Origin: Mycolicibacterium helvum
GTDB taxonomy: Bacteria; Actinomycetota; Actinomycetes; Mycobacteriales; Mycobacteriaceae
Reading direction: 5' to 3'
NCBI RefSeq assembly: GCF_010731895.1
Contig: NZ_AP022596.1
Location: 4,154,001 to 4,218,000 of the forward strand
Length of the DNA stretch: 64,000 nt
In this document: one piece after another, positions 18,327 to 27,475 of the stretch
Layout: the number at the start of each line of letters is the position of its first letter
How positions within the stretch are numbered: position 1 is the first letter of the stretch
The notes under the pieces: model-generated
Told to the model about the DNA's origin: nothing
Seen by the model: the letters and a program-made list of their open reading frames with translations, nothing else
Database searches by the model: none
Program-made: the position numbers and the translations under genes

Positions 18327-19325
18327 CTAGAACCCGCCGGCGACCCGCACCACCGCGCGGCCGGAGTACTTTCCCGCGCGCACGTGGTCGATGACCGCGA
18401 CGACATCCTTGACGTCGATCTCGTGGGTGACGTCGTCGAGGTGGCGGGGTTTCAGGTCACCGCCCAGTCGTTCCCACAGCGCCCGGCGCGGGCCGATGGG
18501 CAGTTGCACCGAGTCGATGCCTAGCAGCGAGACACCGCGCAGGATGAACGGCATCACGGTGGTGCTGAGGCCCGGGCCACCCGTCAGACCGCTGGCTGCG
18601 ACGGCGCCGCCGTATTTCAGTGTGCTGATCACATCGGCCAGGGTGGCTCCGCCGACACAGTCGACAGCGCCGGCCCAGCGGGTCTTGCCCAGTGGGCGCG
18701 GCTTGGCGTCGGGGTCCTCGGGCAGCCGGCCGATAACGTCGGTGGCGCCCAGCGCCTTGAGGTGCTTGGTGGCCTCTGCCTTGCCGGTAGATGCCACCAC
18801 GTCGTAGCCGGCAGCGGCGAGGATGTCGACGCTGACGGATCCGACGCCGCCGGTCGCGCCGGTCACCACGATCGGACCATCCTGCGGCGTGACGCCGTGA
18901 GCGATGAGCGCTTCGACGCTCATCGCGGCGGTGAAGCCGGCTGTGCCGATCGCCGCGCCTTCCCGTGGCGTCAGCGCGCCGAGCGCGACAACTTGGTCGG
19001 CGGGCAGCCGGGCGTACTCGGCGTAGCCGCCGTGGTGTCCGGTGCCGATGTCGTAGCCGTGCGCCAAAACCTGGTCGCCGACCGCGAATTCGGGGGATCG
19101 GGATTCCACGACTTCACCGGTGAGGTCGATGCCGGGCACGATCGGATACTGCCGGACCACCCCGCCCCGCGGGGTCAACGCCAGCGCGTCCTTGTAGTTG
19201 ACGCTGGAATAGGCGACCCGGATGGTTACGTCGCCGGGTGGCAGCTCGGCCGCGTCGAGAGTCTCGATCGCAGCGGTGATCTGATCGCCGTCCTGACGTG
19301 CCAGCAGTGCTGTGAAGGAATCCAT
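18327..19325 (-). CDS. AcuI/YhdH-type NADPH quinone reductase (acrylyl-CoA reductase-like)
   Basis: A 332-residue medium-chain reductase without zinc-binding residues. The N-terminal domain has SSVNYKDALALT and PGIDLTGEV, and the nucleotide-binding motif is VVTGATGGVGSVSVDILAAAGY. The C terminus PIGPRRALWERLGGDL is typical of the AcuI/YhdH group, which reduces acrylyl-CoA or quinones with NADPH. The ATG at 19325 was chosen because the upstream extension lacks conserved sequence. It is divergent from the PaiB-like gene, 101 bases apart. Confidence 0.88.
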   Translation of the reverse strand: MDSFTALLARQDGDQITAAIETLDAAELPPGDVTIRVAYSSVNYKDALALTPRGGVVRQYPIVPGIDLTGEVVESRSPEFAVGDQVLAHGYDIGTGHHGGYAEYARLPADQVVALGALTPREGAAIGTAGFTAAMSVEALIAHGVTPQDGPIVVTGATGGVGSVSVDILAAAGYDVVASTGKAEATKHLKALGATDVIGRLPEDPDAKPRPLGKTRWAGAVDCVGGATLADVISTLKYGGAVAASGLTGGPGLSTTVMPFILRGVSLLGIDSVQLPIGPRRALWERLGGDLKPRHLDDVTHEIDVKDVVAVIDHVRAGKYSGRAVVRVAGGF

Positions 19326-19426
19326 AGCCAAGACGGTAGCCCCCGTCGACGCCACAGCGGCGATCTCTTGGGTAAGACCGGTAAACCCATTGCGTGCGGC
19401 GCTCAGCGCGGGAAGCATTGCCCAGC

Positions 19427-20092
19427 ATGCTCATCCATCCCTGGGACGCCGCACGTGATGCCACCGAATGGCGGGACTGGTTGGCGACGACCGACCGGTT
19501 CGGCGTGCTCGCGGTCAACAATGTGGACGGCACTGGAGCCCCGCTGCTGCTGCCTACCCACTTCACCCTGGCCGCCGACGAACTGTTGATCCATCTGGCA
19601 CGGCCCAATCCGGTCTGGCCGCACCTGGAGGCCGCCGTCGAGGTGCGGCTGGCGGTGATCGGTGACTACGCCTACATCCCGACGTACTGGCGGGCCAGGG
19701 CCGGCGGTCCTGACGAAGACGGGGTGCCCACCAGTTACTACGCTTCCGTTCAATTCGTTTGCCGTCCAACCATTGTCGACGATCCGCAGGGCAAGGTCGA
19801 GATCCTGACGAGCCAGCTCGACGACTTCCAGCCCGAGGGCCGTCATGCCGAAGTCGCCGTCGGGGAAGACCCCTACGGCCGGATGTTGCCGGGCATCCGC
19901 GGCGTGCGGCTTGCCGTGGTGCGGGTGGAGGCCAAGTTCAAATACGACGACGCCAATCCCATCGAGCATCGGCAGCGGGTCATCGGCAGTCTTGAGGAGC
20001 GCGACCGCGGGCTCGACGCCGGGGCCGCCGCCCAGCAGCGGCGGCGGCTGTCGATGATCGGCGACTGGCGCACCCGTCGCGACCAGTCCTGA
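19427..20092 (+). CDS. PaiB-like FMN-binding protein
   Basis: A 221-residue protein of the PaiB/FMN-binding split-barrel family, with LIHPWDAARDATEWRDWL, THFTLAADELLIHLARPNP and IPTYWRARAGG. PaiB members were described as negative regulators and may be flavin-dependent enzymes; the role here is unknown. The ATG at 19427 fits the family N terminus. Confidence 0.85.
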   Translation: MLIHPWDAARDATEWRDWLATTDRFGVLAVNNVDGTGAPLLLPTHFTLAADELLIHLARPNPVWPHLEAAVEVRLAVIGDYAYIPTYWRARAGGPDEDGVPTSYYASVQFVCRPTIVDDPQGKVEILTSQLDDFQPEGRHAEVAVGEDPYGRMLPGIRGVRLAVVRVEAKFKYDDANPIEHRQRVIGSLEERDRGLDAGAAAQQRRRLSMIGDWRTRRDQS

Positions 20093-20137
20093 CCATTGTG
20101 CTGGCTTCCGCCGCGTGTCCGCGCGGCCGGCTGAGCC

Positions 20138-20590
20138 TCAGTCGTCGACAGAGTCGGCAAGGCGGTGCAGCAGGTCGGTGAGGACCAGTTGCTCTGCGGC
20201 GGACAGGATGGAAAACAGTTCGTGCGCGGCGGCGGTGTAGGCGGTCGCCCAGGTTTCGGCCTGGCGCCGCCCCGCGGTGGTGGTCTGCAACCGGGTGACC
20301 CGGCGATCCGAGTCGTCGGCGAAGCGCTCGACGAGACCCTCGCGGACAAGCGCGTCGATCAGCGTCGATGCGGTGCCTTGGGTGATGCCGACCGCGCGAG
20401 CCAGATCGGTGAGGCGCACCGGACCGCAGCGATTCACCTCGAAAAGGACCTTCGAGCGGGGGGTCGATACTCCCTGGTCGCCGAGTCGCTCGTCGAGGGC
20501 GCGGACGAGTGTCTTACCGGCGCGGCCGAACGCGTCGGCAAGTTCGACGGCCTGCTGACGGGAATCGGAGTCGCGGGCTGAGCTTGAAAT
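20138..20590 (-). CDS. MarR family regulator, probably starting at an ATT codon
   Basis: A winged-helix MarR protein. The core VRLTDLARAVGITQGTASTLIDALVREGLVERFADDSDRR (recognition helix and wing, listed in parts) is followed by the C-terminal dimer helices. The first ordinary start is GTG at 20437, which would delete the N-terminal dimerisation helix (VELADAFGRAGKTLVRALDERL region). That helix is open in frame upstream until a stop at 20597-20599. The only plausible start there is ATT at 20588-20590, with GGGAGG eight or nine bases before it. The full protein would be 150 residues, the family norm. Confidence 0.78.
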   Translation of the reverse strand: MSSSARDSDSRQQAVELADAFGRAGKTLVRALDERLGDQGVSTPRSKVLFEVNRCGPVRLTDLARAVGITQGTASTLIDALVREGLVERFADDSDRRVTRLQTTTAGRRQAETWATAYTAAAHELFSILSAAEQLVLTDLLHRLADSVDD

Positions 20591-20641
20591 CTGGCGTCAC
20601 CTCCCAGGGTTGACAGGAGCCTATCGCGCCAGCAATATAGT

Positions 20642-20666
20642 TTGATATCGAACAATTCGATCTCAA
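20642..20666. promoter_or_regulatory. MarR operator candidate
   Basis: An 11-base arm TTGATATCGAA and its near-perfect inverse TTCGATCTCAA (one mismatch) are separated by CAA. The site lies in the divergent promoter region between the MarR gene and the aldo/keto reductase, 29 bases before the latter's ATG. It is probably the MarR binding site. Confidence 0.65.
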
Positions 20667-20694
20667 CCTATTTCGTGAGAATGGAGTGACTGGC

Positions 20695-21546
20695 ATGCAA
20701 CGCTTTCCGCTGGCCGGCTACAACGTCCATCGCGTCGGATTCGGCGCCATGCAGCTTCCCGGGCCGGGTGTATTCGGACCGCCGCGCGACCGCGAGCAGG
20801 CACTGGCCGTGCTGCGCCGGGCCGTCGATGCCGGCGTCGACCACATCGACACCTCACAGTTCTACGGCCCGGACGTGGCCAATGAGCTGATCCGGGAGGC
20901 GTTGCATCCCTATGCCGACACCCTGGCGCTGGTGAGCAAGGTCGGCGCCCGCCGCGACGACCAGGGAGGCTGGCTGCCCGACAACGATCCCCACCGGTTG
21001 CGTGCGGGCATCGAGGAGAACCTGCGCACCCTCGGCGTCGACCGGCTGGCCGCGGTCAACCTACGGGTGATGGAGTCCGAACCCGATGCGTTGTTCACCG
21101 ACCAGCTCGGCGCCATGATCACCGCCCGCGACGAGGGGCTGATCGCCGGGATCGGGCTGAGCAACGTCAGCCACGAGCAACTGCTGCATGCCCTGGAGCT
21201 CACCGACGTCGTGTGCGTGCAGAACCCGTTCAACCTCGTGGACCGCACATCGCAGCCCGTGCTCGATGAGTGCATCGCCCGTGATATCGCGTTTGTGCCG
21301 TTCTTCCCGCTCGGCTCGGCGTTCCATGAGGTGAACCCGGTGTTGACGCATCACCTCATCGAAGGCGCCGCCAAGCGGCTGGGGTACACCCCGGCGCAGA
21401 TCGCGCTGGCGTGGACGCTCGGTGTCGCCGACAACGTGCTTCTCATCCCGGGCACGTCGTCGCTGGGGCACCTGGAGGAGAACCTTGCGGTCGCCGACAT
21501 CGAACTCGACGAGGAAACTCAGCGCGAGCTGACCGCCGTCGCCTGA
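20695..21546 (+). CDS. Aldo/keto reductase
   Basis: A 283-residue NADPH-dependent TIM-barrel reductase. The motifs are VGFGAMQLPG, the catalytic Asp and Tyr in HIDTSQFYGP, the Lys in VSKVGARR and the cofactor region IPGTSSLGHLEENL. The usual catalytic His position reads VNLRV, with no histidine, as in some subfamilies. The ATG at 20695 follows GGAG at a suitable distance; a GTG at 20686 is too close to it. It is probably repressed by the divergent MarR protein. Confidence 0.9.
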   Translation: MQRFPLAGYNVHRVGFGAMQLPGPGVFGPPRDREQALAVLRRAVDAGVDHIDTSQFYGPDVANELIREALHPYADTLALVSKVGARRDDQGGWLPDNDPHRLRAGIEENLRTLGVDRLAAVNLRVMESEPDALFTDQLGAMITARDEGLIAGIGLSNVSHEQLLHALELTDVVCVQNPFNLVDRTSQPVLDECIARDIAFVPFFPLGSAFHEVNPVLTHHLIEGAAKRLGYTPAQIALAWTLGVADNVLLIPGTSSLGHLEENLAVADIELDEETQRELTAVA

Positions 21547-22761
21547 TTACTTCAGCTCGGTCGACGACAGCCCGAGCAGCCGGCGGGCCACCACCAGCTG
21601 CTGGATCTGCTGGGTGCCTTCGAAGATGTCGAGGATCTTTGAGTCGCGAGCCCATTTCTCCAGCAGGGTCTGCTCGGAATAGCCTGCCGTTCCGGCCAAT
21701 TCGACGGTCTTGAGGGTGATGTCGCTGGCCACCCTGGCGGCCTTTGCCTTACCCATCGACGCTTCTTTGGAGTTCGGGATCGCGTTGTCGGCTTGCCACG
21801 CTGACCGCACGGTCAAGAGGTAGCCGGCCTCCCAATCGGCCTCCATGCGAAGGAATTCCGCGGCGGCGGCGCTCTGCGCGTGGGCGGGCTTATCGTAGGA
21901 GATCTCCACACCAGCTTCGGTGAGTATCGCGCGGAGTTCCTCGAGTGCGGCCCGCGCCACTCCGACGGCCATCGCCGCCACGATCGGCCGGGTGCTGTCG
22001 AAGGTCTCCATGACCCCGGCAAAACCCTTCTCGACGTGGATCTCTGGGTCGCCGAGCAGATTCGTTTTCGGGATGCGGGCGTTGTCGAAACGGATCACCG
22101 CGGTGTCGGAGGCTTTGATGCCGAGCTTGTGCTCGAGGCGCTCGACGGTGACCCCCGGGTGCTCGCGCGGGACGATGAACGACTTGATGGCCGCGCGGCC
22201 CTTGGACTTGTCCAGCGTCGCCCACACCACGATATGGCTGGCCCGGGATCCGGCGGTGACGAAGATCTTCTCACCGTTTATCACGTATTCGTCGCCATCG
22301 AGGACCGCAGTAGTGGACACCGCCGCCGAGTCCGAACCGAACGACGGCTCGGTGATCGCCATTGCGGCCCAGACATTTTTGCCCAGGCTCTCCAGCTGCT
22401 CGTCGGTCGCCACCCCTGAGATGGCGGCATTGCCTAGGCCTTGGCGGGGGACCGACAGCAGCAGTGCGATATCTCCCCAGGAGATCTCTAGTGCGTTGAG
22501 CAACGCGGACATGTTGCCGCCGTTGACATTCCCCTTCGGTCCATCGTCGCTGTCGCGGAAGGCTTCCGTGCCGGCGAATGAAATCGTGTTGGCCTCCGAC
22601 ATCCCCTCGAACAGGGTGGCCAGCGTGTCCAGCTCGACGGGATAGGCATGCTCGGCGACGTCGTACTTGCGTGAGATCGGCCGCAGCATCTCGGCGGCAG
22701 CCTGGTGCGCCTTCTCTATCACGGCTTCGAGCTTGCGCGGCATTTCGAGATTGATTGCCAT
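21547..22761 (-). CDS. fadE23: Acyl-CoA dehydrogenase FadE23
   Basis: A 404-residue acyl-CoA dehydrogenase matching mycobacterial FadE23 in its start MAINLEMPRKLEAVIEKAH and its place next to FadE24. The FAD/substrate segment is MAITEPSFGSDSAAV, and the C terminus is KILDIFEGTQQIQQLVVARRLLG. It likely forms a mixed complex with FadE24; such paired FadE proteins make alpha2beta2 flavoenzymes in mycobacteria. The ATG at 22761 follows the FadE24 stop by 31 bases. Confidence 0.88.
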   Translation of the reverse strand: MAINLEMPRKLEAVIEKAHQAAAEMLRPISRKYDVAEHAYPVELDTLATLFEGMSEANTISFAGTEAFRDSDDGPKGNVNGGNMSALLNALEISWGDIALLLSVPRQGLGNAAISGVATDEQLESLGKNVWAAMAITEPSFGSDSAAVSTTAVLDGDEYVINGEKIFVTAGSRASHIVVWATLDKSKGRAAIKSFIVPREHPGVTVERLEHKLGIKASDTAVIRFDNARIPKTNLLGDPEIHVEKGFAGVMETFDSTRPIVAAMAVGVARAALEELRAILTEAGVEISYDKPAHAQSAAAAEFLRMEADWEAGYLLTVRSAWQADNAIPNSKEASMGKAKAARVASDITLKTVELAGTAGYSEQTLLEKWARDSKILDIFEGTQQIQQLVVARRLLGLSSTELK

Positions 22762-22792
22762 GACGGTCTTTTCCGTTCGTTGAGCGTGAGAT

Positions 22793-24187
22793 TTACAGGA
22801 CGACGACACCCTCGGCGACGCCGAGGGCCCGCAGGTCGCGGTACCAGCGCTCGACCGGGTGCTCCTTGGTGTAGCCGTGGCCGCCGAGTAACTGCACACC
22901 GTCAAGGCCAATCTGCATCCCCTTGTCGGTGCCCAGCTTCTTGGCGAGTGCGGCCTCGCGTGCGAACGGCAGTCCGCGTTCTGCGCGGGCGGCGCCGCGC
23001 CAGGTGATCAGCCTCAGGCCATCGAGTTCAATGGCGATATTGGCGCACATGAAGGCGACTGCCTGCCTGCGAGCGACAGGCTCACCGAAGGCCTCGCGTT
23101 CCTTCACGTAGGGAATCACGTAGTCGAGCACTGCGTGCGAGGTGCCGACGGCGAGCGCGGCCCAGCCCAAGCGCGACAACGCGATTGCCTCTGAATAGAT
23201 CCGGGCGTAGTCGGCGTCGGTGCCATCTTCCTCACCCAGGCGTGCCGACAGCGGTACCGAGACCTTGTCCAGCTGCACCCGGCCGAGCGCGGCGGCGCGG
23301 ATGCCCATGCTGGGATCGGCCTTCACCGACAGCCCCGGTGTGGCGGCCTCGACGATGAACAGTGCCGGCTTGCCGTTGAGTTGTGCTGCGACAATGAACA
23401 ATTCGGCGTCGGCGGCGGCCGGGACCAGTGATTTGACCCCGTCGAGGCGATAGCCACTGGGGGTGCGCACCGCGGTGGTCTTCAACGCGGTCGGATCGAA
23501 CAGGGCGTGTGGCTCGGCGATGGCAACACATGCTTGCGGGACGTTGTCGCCGGCGAAGTCATTGAGATAGGTGGCCTGCTGGTCGGCGCTGCCCCAGTGG
23601 GTCAGTGCCGATGCGACACCACCGGGCGCCAGGATCGGCAGGGCCAGTCCCATATCGCCGTAGGCCAGCGCCTCGGCCACCAGTGCGTTGGTGATCGTGC
23701 TGCGGTGCTCGGCGATACCGTCGAAGTCCTCGGGGACGTTGATCGCGGTGATCCCCAGCTCAGCGGCCTTGGCGATCAGGTCGGGGGGATAGGTCGCTGC
23801 GGCGTCGGCGTCGTGAGCGGCCGGACGCAGAATCTCCTCGGCGAATTCATCGACGGTCGCGACGATCATCTTCTGATCGTCATCAGGGGTGAGGTCGAAA
23901 TAGTCGGCCCCACTGGGGCGTAGGCGGGTGGGCGGCTTGCCGATGCCTTGGATTTTCTTGAACTGCCGAGTGGCTGCACCGGCGGTCGAGAATGCCTGTT
24001 TGACGCCGTATTTCACGCCGCGGTTGAGCGGATCGCGCAGGTGGTAGCGGTCCAGGAAGTCCTGGCCGACCAGGGGCGTGATGAGCGCCAGCCCGACATC
24101 GGTCATGGACCGCTTGTGTTTGAACTGCCCGACCGCGCTATCGCGGGCCCGGGCGCTCGTTGATGGGGACGGGAGGGTGTTTGTCAT
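22793..24187 (-). CDS. fadE24: Acyl-CoA dehydrogenase FadE24
   Basis: A 464-residue FadE24-like protein with HKRSMTDVGLALITPLVGQ, FLDRYHLRDPLNRGVKYGV and GVQLLGGHGYTKEHPVERWYRD. The equivalent M. tuberculosis genes (Rv3139-Rv3140) keep the same order and are known to respond to isoniazid. The start is ATG at 24187. A 24-bp palindrome lies 53 bases upstream and may be the operator of the pair. Confidence 0.9.
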   Translation of the reverse strand: MTNTLPSPSTSARARDSAVGQFKHKRSMTDVGLALITPLVGQDFLDRYHLRDPLNRGVKYGVKQAFSTAGAATRQFKKIQGIGKPPTRLRPSGADYFDLTPDDDQKMIVATVDEFAEEILRPAAHDADAAATYPPDLIAKAAELGITAINVPEDFDGIAEHRSTITNALVAEALAYGDMGLALPILAPGGVASALTHWGSADQQATYLNDFAGDNVPQACVAIAEPHALFDPTALKTTAVRTPSGYRLDGVKSLVPAAADAELFIVAAQLNGKPALFIVEAATPGLSVKADPSMGIRAAALGRVQLDKVSVPLSARLGEEDGTDADYARIYSEAIALSRLGWAALAVGTSHAVLDYVIPYVKEREAFGEPVARRQAVAFMCANIAIELDGLRLITWRGAARAERGLPFAREAALAKKLGTDKGMQIGLDGVQLLGGHGYTKEHPVERWYRDLRALGVAEGVVVL

Positions 24188-24239
24188 TTTTTCATCAGCC
24201 TCGTCGACGGTGGGCGGTGCTGGTCAGATGCCGCTGAGC

Positions 24240-24263
24240 CTATCTTACTCCAAAGTAAGGTAG
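24240..24263. promoter_or_regulatory. Palindrome upstream of fadE24
   Basis: Arms CTATCTTAC (24240-24248) and GTAAGGTAG (24255-24263) surround TCCAAA and are inverted copies except one base. It lies between fadE24 and hisN, in the promoter region of fadE24. The bound regulator is unknown. Confidence 0.55.
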
Positions 24264-24330
24264 ATCTCGGACCCGTTGTCCATGTTGGGTCTTGTCGGTT
24301 AGGTCACAGCTCCGCGTTCGAGGCCGGGTA

Positions 24331-25125
24331 CTAAGTGCCGGCTAGGCGCGCCAGGGTCTCGTCGTGCAGCAGTCCGTTGGTGGCGACGGCGTGCCCGCCG
24401 TGCGGGCCGGGCTGCCCGTGGAGGTTGGTGAAAGTGCCGCCGGCCTCGCGCACCAGGATGTCCAGCGGGGCCAGATCCCACAGCTTGACCTCGGGTTCGG
24501 CGGCGATGTCGACGGCTCCCTCGGCGACCAGGCAGTAGTTGAAGAAGTCGCCGTAGCCGCGCACCCGCCACACGGCGTCGGTCAACTCGATGAACTGTTC
24601 GCGCAGGCCCAGTTCGGCCCAGCCCGACAGGCTGGAAAAGGACAGGCTGGCAGATCCCAGGTCGGCGACTGCTGACACCGATAGTTTGCGGGCCGGCCCG
24701 CCGCCGGTACTGGCGAAGGCGCCGAGTCCGCGGCCGGCCCACCAACGCCGGTTCAATGCGGGTGCGCTGACTACACCGACGATCGGCACGCCGTCTTCGA
24801 GCAGTGCGATCAGGCTCGCCCACACCGGGACACCGCGCACGAAGTTCTTCGTGCCGTCAATCGGGTCGATCACCCACTGCCTGCCGGCGAAGGCCGCTGT
24901 CCCGCCATACTCCTCGCCGAGAACGGCGTCGTCGGGGCGTTGACGGGACAGGATCGCCCGCAGGTTGGCCTCGACGGCCTCGTCAGCGTCGGTGACCGGT
25001 GTCAGGTCGGGTTTGGTGTCGATGCGCAGATCCAGCGCCCCGAACCGGTCGAGGGTGATTGCGTCGGCCCGGTTGGCGAGTTCGACTGCCACCGAGAGGT
25101 CCGCCTGTACACCGTGGCTGCTCAT
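24331..25125 (-). CDS. hisN: Histidinol-phosphate phosphatase, inositol monophosphatase family
   Basis: A 264-residue metal-dependent phosphatase. The metal-binding motifs are [15 protein letters not shown] and [15 protein letters not shown]. The syntenic M. tuberculosis gene Rv3137 encodes HisN, the histidinol-phosphate phosphatase of histidine synthesis; an inositol phosphatase role cannot be excluded from sequence. The start is ATG at 25125, with the membrane protein gene diverging 23 bases away. Confidence 0.85.
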   Translation of the reverse strand: MSSHGVQADLSVAVELANRADAITLDRFGALDLRIDTKPDLTPVTDADEAVEANLRAILSRQRPDDAVLGEEYGGTAAFAGRQWVIDPIDGTKNFVRGVPVWASLIALLEDGVPIVGVVSAPALNRRWWAGRGLGAFASTGGGPARKLSVSAVADLGSASLSFSSLSGWAELGLREQFIELTDAVWRVRGYGDFFNYCLVAEGAVDIAAEPEVKLWDLAPLDILVREAGGTFTNLHGQPGPHGGHAVATNGLLHDETLARLAGT

Positions 25126-25148
25126 GGCAGCAGTCCTACCATGGCCGC

Positions 25149-25481
25149 ATGTGGGAATTCGCGGTGATACTGCTGATCGTCGGTGCGCTGGTCCTCGTTG
25201 TGGGCCCGCGCTTCATGCGTCGCGGCCCACGGGGCGAGGTGGTGCAGGGCACGCTGCTGGTGACGGGGGTGAGCCCGCGCCCGGACGCCACCGGTGAGCA
25301 GTACGTCACGATCAGCGGCGTCATCAACGGTCCCACCGTCAACGAGCACGTGGTTTATACGCGGATGGCGGTCGATGTGAACAGCTGGCCAACCATGGGA
25401 CAGCTCATTCCGGTTGCGTATTCACCGAAGAATCCGGACAACTGGTCCTTCGCGCCGGCCCAGCCGCCGCAGCCGTACTAA
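25149..25481 (+). CDS. Small single-pass membrane protein of unknown function
   Basis: A 110-residue protein with one N-terminal membrane segment ([20 protein letters not shown]). A soluble part follows with [32 protein letters not shown] and a Pro-rich end (PAQPPQPY). No enzymatic motif is seen. The ATG at 25149 is preferred because translation opens directly into the hydrophobic helix. Confidence 0.75.
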   Translation: MWEFAVILLIVGALVLVVGPRFMRRGPRGEVVQGTLLVTGVSPRPDATGEQYVTISGVINGPTVNEHVVYTRMAVDVNSWPTMGQLIPVAYSPKNPDNWSFAPAQPPQPY

Positions 25482-25657
25482 GTCCGCGGCAGCCTCAGTC
25501 GGCTTCGGCGAAAAAATGCCCGGCTCATTGAGATCGACGCTGGCGCGGCCGCTTGTCGAACGTGTGCACTTCGGCGTCGATTTCGGCGGAGCGATTCGAG
25601 AACGCGGTTGGCGCTCAGGGCCGGGCAGCGATCCCGTGCCGGTGTTGGAGAGGTTTT

Positions 25658-26206
25658 CTAGGCGCGCGGTGCGTCCACGTGCTGGTCGATGATGCGGTCG
25701 ATCACCGCGAGCAGCCCCTCGTCGAGTTCGGTCCGTGGCTGGCCGCCGAGCGCGCTGAACAGCGCGTGGTGATAGAGGCCGTCACCGATCAGCTTGATCG
25801 TGCGTGCCACGTCACGGTCGCCGAGCGCCTCGGTCAACACGCTCAACCACTGATCGGAGATCGTCTCGATCGCCGCCCGGGCCTGAGGATCGCCGGCCTG
25901 CTGCAGCCGGGCGACCGCGACGAGGGTGCGGTCCAGGGGTGTGTTCGCGTAGTGCGATGTGCGGATGTAGTGCCGCGCGGGTCCGTCGGGTGCGTTGCGC
26001 ATTTTCTCGACATCGTCGGCCGCCAGGGCGATCAACCGATCGCAGAGCGCCTCGGCGAGCTGATCCTTGGCGGGGAAGTGGTAGAGCAGGCCGCCCTTGG
26101 ACACCCCGGCTCGGGCCGCTACGGCGTCCAGCGTGGCGTGACGCTCTCCATCGACGGCCAGCGCGTCGGCGTAGGCATCAAGAATGCGCTCGCGCGAGGT
26201 CGACAT
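25658..26206 (-). CDS. TetR family regulator of the adjacent MFS transporter
   Basis: A 182-residue TetR protein with the HTH at about residues 1-48 (RERILDAYADALAVDGE, TLDAVAARAGVSKGGLLYHFPAKDQL). It is divergent from the transporter gene, and a perfect 32-bp palindrome lies between them, 19 bases from its start. It is probably a local repressor relieved by a transported compound. Confidence 0.9.
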   Translation of the reverse strand: MSTSRERILDAYADALAVDGERHATLDAVAARAGVSKGGLLYHFPAKDQLAEALCDRLIALAADDVEKMRNAPDGPARHYIRTSHYANTPLDRTLVAVARLQQAGDPQARAAIETISDQWLSVLTEALGDRDVARTIKLIGDGLYHHALFSALGGQPRTELDEGLLAVIDRIIDQHVDAPRA

Positions 26207-26224
26207 TCGCCGAGTTTATCGGTT

Positions 26225-26256
26225 TCCCACTGTACCGTCTGGACGGTACAGTGGGA
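26225..26256. promoter_or_regulatory. Perfect 32-bp palindromic operator
   Basis: Arms TCCCACTGTACCGTC and GACGGTACAGTGGGA are exact inverted copies separated by TG. The site occupies the 81-bp region between the divergent TetR and MFS genes. The ACCGTC/GACGGT core is common in TetR operators. Confidence 0.85.
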
Positions 26257-26287
26257 GAACTAGAACTAATTGAGGGAAGTGATATCC

Positions 26288-27472
26288 GTGCGCGCCTATA
26301 TGGAGCTCTTTCGGGTTCCGGGCGTGGTCAGTGTGACCACCTCACAGCTGTTTGCCCGACTGCCGCTGGGCATGCTGTCGCTGGCGATCCTGCTGCACGT
26401 GCAGGCCCAGACCGGGTCGTACGCGGTGGCGGGTGCGGTGGTGGCGTTCACCAGCATCGGCGAGGCGGTGGCGATGCCGATGACGGCCCGCCTGCTCGGC
26501 CGGATCGGGATGGCGCCGACCCTGGTGTGGGCCGCCTTGGTCAACGGCATCAGCATGCTGGCGCTGGCGTTCGTCCACGTCCCCACCGCGTACCTCATGG
26601 TCTTGGGCTTCCTGATCGGTGCCTCGGTGCCGCCGCTGTTGCCTGCGGTCCGTGCGCTGTACCCGCAGATGGTCCCAGGAACCGGGCTGCGCGCGCTGTT
26701 CGCGCTCGATACCACTGCGCAGGAACTCATTTGGGTGATCGGCCCGGTGGCCGCCACATTCCTGGCATCGGCGATATCGACCGCGATCCCGCTGCTGTTC
26801 TCCGCGGCGGTCACGGTGGTGGGGACCATCTGGTTCTTGCTCAGTGCTCGCCAGTTCCGGCCGAACATCGTCAACAACAGGGTCGCGTTCGGCAAGGTCC
26901 TGGCCAACCAGGCCGTGATCCTGGCCATGGTCGCCAGCCTTGCACTGGTCGCGTCGTTCACGGCACTGGAAGTCGGCGTGCTCGCCCTGTTCGGCAACCA
27001 CAACCTCTCCGCCGGTATTGCGCTCGCGGCGACCGGCGTCGGCTCGCTACTCGGCGGCGTGTTGTTCGGGCATCGCCACCTGGGCGTGCGCGGCTTGGCC
27101 CTGGCGATGGCGGTCGTCGCCGCAGGCACGGCACTGTTCGGGCTGGTTGATGGGTACGGACTGCAACTCGCCGCCTTGTTCGTGTCCGGGCTCGGCTTCG
27201 CGCCCGCGCTGGCCGCGCTCTACGTGATGGTGTCGCACGAGATCGCTGACCACTCCACCGCCGAGGCGTTCGGATGGCTCAACAGCGGCGCCCTTGTTGG
27301 CGGCGCGCTGGGCACCGCGATCGGTGGCGTGGTCGCCGATAGCTACAGTCCGTTCGCGGTCGTCATGGTCTCGGCCGCCTTGGCCCTGGCCGCCGCATCC
27401 ACGCCGCTCATCGCACGCACGGCTGGTCCCGTTAGTGGTCTGTCTCGTGAGCCGGTGACCTGCGAGGTCTGA
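26288..27472 (+). CDS. MFS family transporter
   Basis: A 394-residue integral membrane protein with about 12 hydrophobic segments, for example LGMLSLAILLHVQ, AVAGAVVAFTSIGEAV and LQLAALFVSGLGFAPALAALY. The loop MPMTARLLGRIG resembles the MFS motif-A region. A drug or metabolite efflux role is likely because of the divergent TetR repressor. The GTG at 26288 follows GAGGGAAG at good spacing. Confidence 0.88.
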   Translation: MRAYMELFRVPGVVSVTTSQLFARLPLGMLSLAILLHVQAQTGSYAVAGAVVAFTSIGEAVAMPMTARLLGRIGMAPTLVWAALVNGISMLALAFVHVPTAYLMVLGFLIGASVPPLLPAVRALYPQMVPGTGLRALFALDTTAQELIWVIGPVAATFLASAISTAIPLLFSAAVTVVGTIWFLLSARQFRPNIVNNRVAFGKVLANQAVILAMVASLALVASFTALEVGVLALFGNHNLSAGIALAATGVGSLLGGVLFGHRHLGVRGLALAMAVVAAGTALFGLVDGYGLQLAALFVSGLGFAPALAALYVMVSHEIADHSTAEAFGWLNSGALVGGALGTAIGGVVADSYSPFAVVMVSAALALAAASTPLIARTAGPVSGLSREPVTCEV

Positions 27473-27475
27473 TCG

